From Bifiguratus adelaidae (Eukaryota > Mucoromycota > Endogonomycetes > Endogonales), in NCBI GenBank assembly GCA_002261195.1, contig MVBO01000044.1:1-64000 (forward strand): a DNA stretch of 64,000 nucleotides, in the 5' to 3' direction. Both the position numbers and the translations under genes were made by a program. A model generated the notes under the pieces. It was not told the origin of the DNA and did not search any database. It was given only the letters and a program-made list of their open reading frames with translations. Positions 37,345-48,179 of the stretch are shown piece after piece. Numbering within the stretch: the first letter of the stretch is position 1; the number at the start of each line of letters is the position of its first letter.

Positions 37345-40023
37345 ATGGAGGTGAGGGAGGTGGATTTGGGTGCTTATGAATGGCACTTTTGCCAGAAGCA
37401 TCCTTCTGCATCCATCGATGCATATTTTGGTGACGAGCCGAAAGACGATGCGAACACTCGCTGGTTTCCTGCTGTCGTTCCTGGCATGGTACATCTCGAT
37501 TTGTTCAGGAACAAGCTGATACCCGATCCTTACAAGGAATTGAACGAGCAAAAGGTGCAATGGATTGGAGAGATCGACTGGGTTTACAAGTGTCGACTAC
37601 CCAAGTTGTCGTTCCAAGAGAACGCGAGTGTAGATCTGGTCTTTGATGGCCTGGATACCTTTGCTGACGTCTATCTGAACGGGCGTCACTTGGGTTCGAC
37701 CGACAACATGTATATTGCACATCGTTACCGACTTGCGTCCGCCGACCTCGCCGGGGAAACCAATCTTCTCTTGATTCTTTTCCGGTCGGCCCTTAAGGAA
37801 GGACAAGCCTTGGAGAAGAAGTACGGCAAACGCGAGCTATGGAACGGAGACTCGAGCCGACTGTACGTCAGGAAAGCCGGGTATCACTACGGATGGGACT
37901 GGGGTCCAGTGTTGATGGCATGCGGAGTTTGGAGACCGGTGCGACTAGAGGTGTACGAGGCGCGTATTCGGGAAGTTGCTATCCCAATCACCCTTTCCGA
38001 TGACTTGTCGCAAGCTCTGATCAAATTCAATATTGATATGGACTGTGATGTTAGGCAAGCAGACAAATACGATGTGAATATCAGCATTGGCGAAACAGAG
38101 AATTCAACCATATTACAAAGCCAGAGGATCAGCGTTACGAAACAAGCAACGGCGTCGACTCAGATCAAAGTGGACAAACCAAAACTCTGGTATCCGAGAA
38201 CACACGGTAACCCTCATCTATACACTGTCAAGATAGATCTTCTCAAGGGCGAACAACTCCTTGAGCGAAGGCATAAAACCATTGGTTTCCGGAAACTGAG
38301 AATCGTGCAAAGACCATTGGAGGAGGATCCAGGCACTACCTTTTACTTTGAAGTCAACAACTTGCCTATCTTTTGTGGTGGAACAAACTGGATTCCGGTC
38401 TGTAGGCTGTTCCTCGACGCATGCTATCCCGGAGACTGACAGACGTTGTTGTTTAGGCTGACAATTTCGTACCGCGATTGACGGATGAGGATTATCGCCA
38501 ATGGATCCAAAGTGCCGTAGACAGTAATCAGAACATGCTCCGCGTTTGGGGAGGCGGCATCTACGAGCAAGATATCTTTTATGATACATGCGACAAGATG
38601 GGTATCTTGGTCTGGCAAGATTTTATGTTCGCCTGTGGTAAGGATCAGTATGTTTATGATCTGAAGCGGCTTGTATTGATCAACGCTAGGCCTGTATCCC
38701 GCTCACGATGCTTTCTGCAAGAACATCGAAACTGAACTTTCTCATGTCATCAAACACCTGCGCCATCACCCTTGCATCGCCCTCTGGTGTGGTAACAATG
38801 AAGACTATGCGATTGGCGAGGAATATCACGATCCTAATGACAAAGGACCTTGGGACGATACCCCTTTTCCGGCTCGCAAGATATACGAGTTAATCATGCC
38901 CGACATGGTGAAACAGCTTGATCCGACAGGCGCTCCCTACTGGCCCGGCTCACCCTACGGAGGAGTGGGTGGTGCTGATCGCACCGTGGGCGACATTCAT
39001 CAATGGAATGTTTGGCACGGAATCCAAGACAAGTATCAGAATTACTCCAAGCTTGCCGGCAGATTTGTCAGTGAATTCGGTATGGAGGCCATGCCTACGT
39101 TAAGCACTATGCTCAGTATGTGGAATACCGGCACAAGTCCAGTAGATCAATACGCGCAAAGCCGTGTTTCGGATTGGCACAATAAGGCCACCGGTTTCGA
39201 GGCCCGCATCGGCAAGTACATTATGGAGAACATCCAGTTTCCAGCCGCTGGTGATTTACCTGCTTGGGTATACTGCACGCAATTCATCCAAGCTGAAGCT
39301 ATTCGCTATGCTATCTCTGGCTGGCGGCGCAATTTCGGTGGTCCGGGTCACGAAAAGACATCGGGAGCATTGATCTGGCAATTGAATGATTGCTGGCCGG
39401 TAACGAGCTGGGCGATTGCCGATTACTACAAAAAACCAAAGGCTGCATGGTATGTCGCCAAGCGAGAATTTGCGCCAATAGCAGCGGGAATATCGTTTGT
39501 CGATGGAAGCGACAACACCAAGGTCTCGGTTTGGGGCGCTTCGTCGAAGCTTGAAAACGTCCATGTCAATATTTTTGTTCGAGCTTATCGTATCAAAGAT
39601 GGCCACCATGTCTTCGAGCACACCGAAGAAGGCGTCCTTCTAGCCAATCAATCTACCGAACTCCTCCAAGTTGATCTTTGTAAAGGCGTCCGCGACGATT
39701 TACGGGAAAGCGACGTTGTCTTGTGCGCACAGTTCTATGCAGGCGACCAATGCGTGGCCCAGAGCACTTTGTGGCCCGAGCCATTCAAATATATTCATTT
39801 GCCTGATCCTGTCTTGCACATACAGTACGACATTAACTCCATCACGCTCAAGGTATCAAATCCGGTCAAGGGATTATGGTTAGAAGGTAACGCTGACATG
39901 GCATTTGATGACAATTTCGTGGATGTTTTGCCCGGATGCGCAAAAACGATACGAGTTCGGAATTGGAAGGGAGAGAAGCTGGCCGCTCGTTGGTTGGGTT
40001 ATAATCGGCTAGAATCGAGGTAA
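37345..40023 (+). CDS. GH2 beta-mannosidase (intracellular type)
   Basis: Removes beta-1,4-linked mannose from N-glycan cores or manno-oligosaccharides. Exons 37345-38397, 38457-38637 and 38690-40023 give 855 aa. There is no signal peptide after ATG 37345 (MEVREVDLG), so a cytosolic or vacuole-imported enzyme is expected. The sugar-binding beta-sandwich is visible ([36 protein letters not shown]), then the barrel with [15 protein letters not shown]. The acid/base Glu is in [16 protein letters not shown] and the nucleophile Glu in [12 protein letters not shown]. The first intron has an unusual donor (GTCTGT). The 3' end is convergent with the GH92 gene, 185 bp away. Confidence 0.95.
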
Positions 40024-40208
40024 AACTGACATTGCGTTCCATTGTTTTTAGCTCAATTTGGGCACCCTGTGTAGCGGAATGCAATGTATTCTCCATATTT
40101 ACACCATGAGAGTGTATCAATAATCTCACAAGTGCAACTTAGATGATTGTTGGTTTGGCATAGGCCGTCACGATATTGTCATCATCCGGGTAGCTGGGCG
40201 GTACTTGT

Positions 40209-43205
40209 TCAGTCCCCCCAATCACCAGCGACATGTGTCATCCACAGCTCCAGTGTCCCACCGTGCATGATGTCGGTATGCTTGAACCAATTGGCCGTCA
40301 ACTCCGGCCCATTAAGCCGTGCTCTTGACACGAACATATTCTCAGGCGAAAGGTTGTGTGCTTTGATTTCAAACACTTTCTTCTCATCATCTTGGTCCAG
40401 TCGTATAGATGCATACTTCCATTGAGGCGACCCAATGAGATATACATCTTGGCCAGCTACGGGGTAGATCCCTATCGTGGTAAAGTATACCAAGAAGCCA
40501 TCGCACCAGCATCATCGTTCCCTTGGCATCCAATGAGAATGATGCTTTGACGTGAAGTACCATGGCTTACCTGGGATCCCATTAGCTGTGCTGTTGAACC
40601 ACTTATCAATGATTTGCCTCGTTCGCATGGCAGTGCGATCAGGTCTGATAATGAAAGAAGAATGATTAGCTCCAAACCTCCGGCAAATCAGAAAAGATGT
40701 TACCTTCCGATGTAATTATAGAGATAGGGTATTAGGAAGGAAGGCTCATTACCAGCATCATATAGCCCTTCTTCAAAGAATGTATCAAGTCGACGTAGGA
40801 AGTCTTGTTTGCCTCCAGAGAGCTTAATGAGCTTTTCCATGTTTTGCGGCGTATAAAAGCTGAAAAGCAAGGTTTTGCAAAGCGTACTCTCTAATTTGTC
40901 TAGACAATACCTATAAGTCCACGAACTGGCTTCGTAGAATTCATCGATCCAGTAAAAGCATTTATCCCTTTGGAAATTGACTACGGATGCATGTTTCAGT
41001 GCAAGCAAGCTGAGCATTCACGACGGAAAACCTACTTGGTGAGCAAACGGTGGGATCCGCCCAGGTGCCGGTTGCAAAGTTGCCCGAATCATCCTTGGGT
41101 ATCACAAATCCGGAGGTGCCCAGACTTTCTGTTTCCTTGTTCCATAGATTGGCCCAGTTCCCGGACCGAGCAATGTATTTTCCGTACTCGATCTCCTTAC
41201 TCAGCCCTTTCGCCACCATGGCAACCGAAAAGTCATTGTAAGCATACTCCACAGTTCTGGCTCCACTTCGATGGTATACTGGCCGAGCTGAGTAATCCAC
41301 TGGAATATAACCGTACTGCTTCCACTTGCTCAACTCTCCGCGACCATGGTATAGAAACTCGGGCGGTGAAATTTCCGCGTCTTTCACCAAGACATTGTAC
41401 GCCGCTTCCCAATCAATGCCTGGTAACTGCTTGACAAAAGCATCGGCAATCATTGTCTCGGCATTTGACCCTGCTTGCGTTATACCGTTCCAACCTGCGA
41501 TTCGCCCATCTGGAAGCCATCCGTCTGTCTCTCCAAAATGAATGAAGGAGCGGATGATCTCGCTTTGCTCTTTAGGCTTGATTAAGGTGTAAAGTGGGTG
41601 AATTATAGAACGTGTCAATCGATCGCGCTCAATTTCCCCTTACGAAGCACTTACAAGTACGGAACGTGTCCCAAAGGCAATCTAACGTTACATTGTCAGT
41701 GTCAACCATTCGCGCATAGGGAAAATACTTACAGAAATCGTTCCAGTAAGCGTCTTCCGTGGTATGCCGACCATTCTCGCCAGTCTTATTGACAGGCATG
41801 ATCATTGTGCGATATAGACTGGAGTAGAAGATGGTCTTTTGATCATGATCAAGGCCTAGTGTGGTACTGACAGAGCGACTGCTATTCCGTTCATTGACGC
41901 TACCAATACCGCCGCTGACATGAAAACTACTTAATGCCTTTGTCCATTGTCGACGGTTGCTATCGGCGACTTCGTCAAATGTTGCATGCAAGACCTCTTT
42001 TTCGAGGTTCATACAAGCCTTTTCCTTCGAGACAAGCGATAAGCCAACGCGGGCTTCAATAATATCGTCGCTGGTATTCAAAGGCACCTTCAGGACAACT
42101 CCAAGTTCTCCCCCTAAGATTGATGAGTTCTCTTCGTACCAAGAGCTGTAATACTTACAGGATCGGGTCACTTGCATTGTGTCATTTGAAACCGCATCGT
42201 CTGTCCAGATGCTGTGATTCGCGACACCCACATTCAGTCCTGCACAAAAGTACACATCGAAGCGAGCATGTGGGGCTGAGGCGAGCCCAAGACCGCCTGA
42301 CCAGGAGTCTTGCGACAACCTAATCAGTCATCGATTGATATTGCGTTCACCAATGCCTACCTTTATACTGTCCGCGACCGGTCACTCTATTGCTGGGCTC
42401 TATCGCAATTTCCCCGCCATAATAGTTGTCGCGGTCACCAACATGCCGAAGATCGAATAATACATTCAGGTACCGATCCGATGGTGCAAGTTTTGCGAAT
42501 GCCTCCGGTTGAATCTGATAACGATGGACAGCGCCGCGAGCCGTAGCGGTGTATTCGATCTGCACGCCCCAATCTGAAAGCACAACACCAAATTGTCCAA
42601 CCTGAGCGCTGACATTGGAAAATGAAGACGTCGGCATGTTGCGCGTATCAATATTGACTTGTCCGAGGATAGGCATGACAGAAATCGTCTGGTAACTGTT
42701 TGAACCTCCGGTTCCTGACGAGTGCATGTGGGATATTCCAAAAACCTTGCCATCAGGCTTGTACCCTGATTGACTATGGGCTACAGAACTCATTGAGCAT
42801 GCTTATCGCGCATGCGCTCTCATAAACTCACGTATATCAAAGCCTACTTTGGCAATAGCATGCGGCAGCGTTGGTCCAGGGAACACATGTCCTAATGACA
42901 CGGTCATCAGCGCAGAATTTGTCGGATGATCATGATCTTACCTTCTCCAGCCGTTCCAATCATTGGATCCACATAATCTACAAGCGTCTTTGACCTCATT
43001 TGCTCTTGTATCAAGAATCGACCAAGAGCGCCATCCGAATTCGTTCTTCTGGACGTTCCATCACCATTCAACCACAAAAAGTGCTAAGAACAACTGAGCG
43101 GCGAGAAGCCGATATTTGTCTGCTTACCAATAGCAGTAATACAAAGATAGCCGCTATTAAGACTGCGCGTCTTGTTCGGCGCGTCCAGCCTTTGACGGCG
43201 ACCAT
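40209..43205 (-). CDS. GH92 alpha-mannosidase, type II membrane anchored, probably defective in this copy
   Basis: GH92 enzymes are calcium-dependent exo-alpha-mannosidases. ATG 43205 is followed by a basic stretch and a hydrophobic signal anchor (RRAVLIAAIFVLLLL), so the enzyme is secretory or membrane-bound. Landmarks in order are DYVDPMIGTAGE and GHVFPGPTLPHAIAKVGFDI, TIFYSSLYRTMIMPV, CLWDTFRT, HPLYTLIKPKEQ, DGWLPDGRIAGWNGITQAG, GNEPSFLIPYLYNY, GNDDAGAMASWY and TTIGIYPVAG. Two breaks are visible. The intron at 41603-41654 ends in AA instead of AG, although length, donor (GTAAGT) and branch site are normal. The frame also shifts by one base near 40485, between GAMASWY and FTTIGIYP. Either sequence errors or pseudogenisation would explain them. 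Confidence 0.85.
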
Positions 43206-43402
43206 GGGAAGAAGGGAGATTGTCCAAATGATCGGGATTACCTTTGGCTAGAAACTCGGTAACACAAATTGCTTTTTCAAGAAATGAAGGCCCTGGATTT
43301 CCCCTATTGTGTATTCCAGACCATTGGGACCACGATTTCTGCTGATTTGCCGAGTGACAATATATTCACAAAGGTGATACATAAACTACGGTATCCTAGA
43401 CT

Positions 43403-45302
43403 TTAATGACCGCGCCAGCCGTCCTTTTTTTCTCTATGATGGATGAATCTAGCGAGTTGTAATACGGCTTGCAATGTTTCCTTGCCACTCGGCAAGATCT
43501 CCTCTGGCGGCAGAATGAACCCGTAGTTGCCAGTATCTCGAAGTTCGACCGCATAGCTATATTTCACATTGCCTACTGCGTACGTCCAGTCCAGAGATCC
43601 GCCGGATGCTGGGTAAATGGTCGAACATACGGGACCGGTGGCGAACTTCTTGCCGTTCACATTTTGAAGCGCTTTGGCTGCTCCAATGGCAGCTTCAAGG
43701 ATATCTTCATGATCACTTGGAAACTCCTCACAATCAGCTCCGAACGGTGTCATCCATAACTGTGCGAATGCATGAAAGTCAATGTATCCAATCACATTCT
43801 CTTTGGCAGCAATATAGTCGGCCATTGCTTTCGGCTCTGGAGCAGAGAATGGCTCTGTGCCCATGTAGGCTTCTGAACATGGATTGACACTGGAGCCACC
43901 CTTATTCCACTTGTATGCCTGTACCGTTCTTAACATCTGACGATATCTCTGCGACAAACATTCAACATACCCAGTTGCGGTTTGGATCAGTTCCAACACA
44001 GAAAGGAAAAGTAGAAGGCTGTCGATTTTTGCGCCACTAAGAAAGTGGATAAGCATGCGGGTCTTCACTTGGACACTTGGCTTCTGCATACATACCATTC
44101 TGTTCCTTTCCCACGTATAAATATACCCATCGACATTCAAGACGGGTATGAGAGTCCACTGAAAGTTGTCAACCAATTTGGTGATTTCCTTGTCCTTGCC
44201 ATATTGACTCGTCAATTGGTCCATAATGTATGTCACAACTGCCACCGATATCCATTCACGAGCATGCTGTCCTCCATGCAGGACAAGTCCGCGGATTAAA
44301 TGACGGTGCCTTTTGTTCTTGGACACCGAGGCATCTTCAGACTTCTTATCCAGGTTTCCGGAAAGCTCACGCACAAAGTTGGCGAAATCGGCGCTAAGGT
44401 CATCGAACGAGTTCATAGCCGCCGCGACGAGATCGAATTCGTCAATGATGCTTGACTCTTTGTCTGGCGACTCCTGATCGACCTCTTTATCGCTGACCTC
44501 TTCCAGTTTATCCTGCTTTGAGTGCTTGCTGGATGACACAGAGATATTCTGCTGGATGGACATCAAAATATTGTCCACGCTGCTTGTAGCCTCCTCGACA
44601 GTGTCAGCAAACCATGAGTGCTGGCGATGCTTTCGATTTTTGACATGTCGTTGCCACCTGGTGGGGTCGCTCTTGTTGTTACTCGGACCAATCTCGACGC
44701 CTTGTATATCCCGACCTTCAAACGTTTTGCCTACCACGATCGGTCGAGCAATATTTGGATACTTCTTCACCAGATTCTTCATGAAAGATTGGATCTCGTC
44801 GTAAGGATGATACTTTTCAAAAAATGCGGACTCGGAGTCGTCTGCCGCACGCAGACCATCTTCCGTTGATATGGGCACGGAGTCTATAAGTTCTTGAACA
44901 TTCTCCACAGAGACTGTATAGGGAAAGCTAAGTGTCGAAATGACGTTGTCAAGCACATGAGCAGGAACTCGGACTCGAGTTGAGCCAACTTGTATAGGTG
45001 TCCATGGGTCAAGCAGATATGTCTAAGCAAAGTAAGACATTTGAGTACGTTTGAGTCACTTTACCTACCTCAACCAACTCTGAGAGCTGTGCTGCCTCCT
45101 GTATTGTAGCAATGTGAATGTCAAGGACCTTGTCGCCCTCAAATGTCTGTCGACCAAAAGCCTGCGTCTCTCCGGCGAAATGTTCAAGCTGTCCGCTCAA
45201 GTGGAAGGCTTCTTGCTCTTGCCGACCAATGGCTACACCATGACTCGGAGCAGCAAGTCCAAAGAGAGCCCAAGTCAACAAGACGACGGCACTCAACCTC
45301 AT
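43403..45302 (-). CDS. Secreted M14A zinc carboxypeptidase with a charged insertion
   Basis: A metallocarboxypeptidase with signal peptide (MRLSAVVLLTWALFGLAAPSHG) and a propeptide. The fold shows FEKYHPYDEIQSFMKNLVKKY and GKTFEGRDIQGVEIG. Zinc ligands are in GLVLHGGQHAREW (HxxE) and IDFHAF. Substrate Arg/Asn lie in DPNRNWAYKW, and the catalytic Glu in YAVELRDTGNYGF. Introns lie near 45004-45068, 44036-44096 and 43919-43970. Between GVEIG and LVLHGG about 120 extra charged residues are inserted (Lys/Glu/Asp/Ser-rich, about 44310-44690), where related enzymes have a short loop. It resembles fungal ECM14-type proteins, but with the catalytic Glu retained, so activity is expected. Confidence 0.9.
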
Positions 45303-45351
45303 GGTATAGAAGCAAGAAAGAGTCAAGTTTTAAAGAGAGGAGCATATATAT

Positions 45352-47079
45352 TCAGTAAATCACACGAGCGTGGCCAGGACGCATCAAGTCCACCTTCTTC
45401 ATTGGATTCAACACTTCTTCTGGGATAACCATAGTCTTGAGTGTTGTTTTGATCTCCTTGACCTGAATGCCTCTGTACTCGAGCTCTTCTCTGCCCATGT
45501 CGTGTTCCATTTCCGGTGGAGCAGACTTGGTGCTATCCGATCGCGCAAATCGCAAGAGTATCGAACTACGGTTGGGAGCATGCTGCTCAACAGATGCTTG
45601 GGTATCCGCCGATTCTGAGGAGCGTCGAACAGCGGGATTTGAAGATGCATGAGATAGGACTGGTTCGGTAGCTTGACGACGCAGAGGTGGTAGGGAAAAG
45701 AGGCGAGACGTGCGAGTGGACGTATTTGCTGTGGGTGATTCAGTGAAACTGGTCGATGATATGCCGGTGATGCTGGGCTGAGTGGAGATGGAGGCGTGTC
45801 CGAGATCAAGAGATGACACGGATCCTGTTGGCGACAATGCCAGTGTCTTTGCCCTGGCAATCACATCGGACATGGACTCTACAGTGATCTCTGTGGGTGC
45901 CGTGGTCGCATATTGCGAGGGAGGAGGGCGAAAGGTTGGTACATTCTTCTTTTGCTGTTGTTCATTGGATGTTTCACCATCTAGTTTGACATCTTCAAAG
46001 GTTCCTGTTGTGGGCTTCACGAGTATAGAAGCAGCTCCAGAGGTCAATGAAGATGCACTGTCTGTTTGATGAAGGTTTTTGAACTTGGGCTGCACTTTAG
46101 CTACAGATTCAGGCAGAAGCGAGGTTGGCGCGCTGTCATCTCCAACATTGATGGAAGCGTTGCCGGACCCCAGTGATGAGCCTACTCCGGACTCTCGACG
46201 CTGGAATGGAAAGTAAGAAGTCTTGGCAGGGTCTTTTGTCTCATTACGTGCCCAGGAAGCCGACTCAATCGACTTGCCGCTTGTAGGTGTAGTGCTGCTG
46301 GGCTGTCCCTCCAATATCCTGATAGAAGCCTTTCCGCTTTCCAACGATGAGAGCGTATCCGTTTTCATGTAGCTCGTACGTCTTGAAAGCATCCTCAAAG
46401 GACGGAAGGAATGGTGTGGGGCTGCAAGAGATGGCAAGGAAGAAAAAAGGCACAGCACGAGAATGTCACACAAGCGCCTTTTCTATTGTCAACGGATTGA
46501 ATACTACAGATGATCTTGTAACAGTGTGAGCCTACATTCTCTTGGAGGGGAACTGGCCTTGCGATGCTTGAGATACTTTCTGAAGCTCTTGCTGTTCTCA
46601 TGTACCTGCTTGGTTGGCTCAACCGGCTCCTTGTGCAGCTTTAGGGTCAGGGCAAGTTCATTGACGGTACGTATGTCGCGTCGGTGGGCTCGTGTGGACG
46701 TTGACTCCTTAAAGCGTGAGCGAGACTTGTATTGATGGGAAAGGTCTTCCATGGACTCTTCAAGGTCCACTGCTGCGGCATGGATAGGCTTATCAGTCGA
46801 TGGCTTGAAGGCGGCAGGTGGAATGAATGCCTCCTTTCGGATACGGAATGCTTGCGCTGCTGCATCTGCTGCTGTCGCCACCACCTCGGAGTAAGAGACC
46901 TTCTGCCCACTGCCGCTATCTCCGGTATAGTGTATCCATTCGTCATCCCTATCATCCACACGCACAATTTCCCAATGTTGAGGTCCTTCAAACGTATCAT
47001 CCTCCTTGGTCAATACCCACGCATCACTTCCACCCAGCTCTGGAAAATCCGAAGCCTCCATGAAGTACAGACAAGACAT
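45352..47079 (-). CDS. Low-complexity protein with four SSLxSGxASIxV repeats (unknown function)
   Basis: Not recognised. Exons 47079-46536 and 46421-45352 (intron 46422-46535, 114 nt, frame-preserving) give 537 aa. The first 100 residues look folded (FPELGGSDAWVLTKEDDTFE, HWEIVRVDDRDDEWIHYTG, VSYSEVVATAADAAAQAFRI). The rest is Ser/Thr/Pro-rich and disordered. In it a 12-residue motif recurs four times at about 206-217, 263-274, 305-316 and 384-395: SSLESGKASIRI, SSLGSGNASINV, SSLTSGAASILV, SSLDLGHASIST. No signal peptide or TM segment is seen. The start at 47079 (MSCLYFMEAS) is the first ATG of the frame. It is divergent from the gene at 47399. Confidence 0.78.
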
Positions 47080-47398
47080 GGATGCCAATTGAGCTTATTA
47101 TATGTCTTCGAGATCCCACATCAGGTGAGTATGGTAGCGATCAGGTGTTCCTATACCTTCCATAAATGGATCCATGCACCGTTGTTTGTTCGCGCCATTG
47201 GGTGTTTGCTGTCTGCATGATCCTTGCGCCTTGACCAATGTACCCTGTTGACGCCATTGATATTTACAGTGGTCCAATCATCGTTAGGAGGGCCAATGGG
47301 TTAGCGAACATGTGCTTCTAGTACCTGTTGTCGACGGTGACGTCACACATTTATCCCGCAGCATTTTCGTCCTTGCTCAACGCTTGTCAGGGAAACCC

Positions 47399-48045
47399 AT
47401 GAACGTCGCACGGATCCCGAGGCTTGTAGCGCGTTCTTCACACCAAATCGCACGTCATTATGCTACAGAGGTACCGAGGCGACCGATAGGTGGCTTCCGA
47501 GGTGGACTGTTCGGTTTTATATTAGGCGTTACGCTAACGGGGGCCGTTGGTTACTACTATTTGTTGGATGAGTACCACGCCGCTTCCAGCCTCTTGTTGA
47601 ACTCTGTGGAGGAGCTGCAAGCATCTACAAATAGGGTGAGAAGGCTTTTGTGAACGGCGGACGCGGTCAACAGGTATGCTGACACACTTTTTGCGCTGTT
47701 AGGTGCGGGACTACGCCAAAAAGATTGAGGGCGTGGAAAAGCAATTGCAGAAGCTAAGAGATCAGACCGTCACCAAGGATCAATTGGCCGATCTACGCAC
47801 CGAAGCCAAGAAACTTTATGTAAATACATGCATGCACACGCTGGTAGATAGCGACGTACTAATAGCGGATTTAGGATTCTCTCAACATAGAACATTTAGA
47901 GCTCAAAACACATGTGTGGGGTCTTGGTATGTAGACATGTCAACAACTGCTGTCATGATGACTAATGCCTGTATAGAACAAGATGTTCACAAGCTTTCTC
48001 GCCCAGCACAGTGAAGTACCTTTGGATTTATACCTGGCAAAATAA
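47399..48045 (+). CDS. Small mitochondrial inner-membrane coiled-coil protein (unknown function)
   Basis: Three exons (47399-47633, about 47702-47820, and about 47979-48045) encode roughly 140 aa. The N-terminus is a good mitochondrial presequence (MNVARIPRLVARSSHQIARHYA). A Gly-rich transmembrane helix follows (GGLFGFILGVTLTGAVGYYYLL), then a coiled coil (YAKKIEGVEKQLQKLRDQTVTK) and a short tail ending LDLYLAK. The layout (presequence, one TM, coiled coil) resembles fungal inner-membrane organising or assembly factors, but I cannot name a family. The last intron is inferred from GTAAAT and a TATAG acceptor. Confidence 0.7.
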
Positions 48046-48179
48046 AAAAAGCACGTCCTTAGAATTCTCTTTTGCCATTTCGTCAACGCCGGCCCGACGG
48101 GTATGGCCAATGAAAAATACTCAATGTCTATACGAGTCTCGTATGCATGTTGATGTTACCAACGATACACAATGTTTCT

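Noticed and set aside
40209-43205. First impression of a fungal glutaminase (GtaA-like)
   Set aside because: The segments GNDDAGAMASWY, DGWLPDGRIAG and TTIGIYPVAG are diagnostic of GH92 mannosidases.
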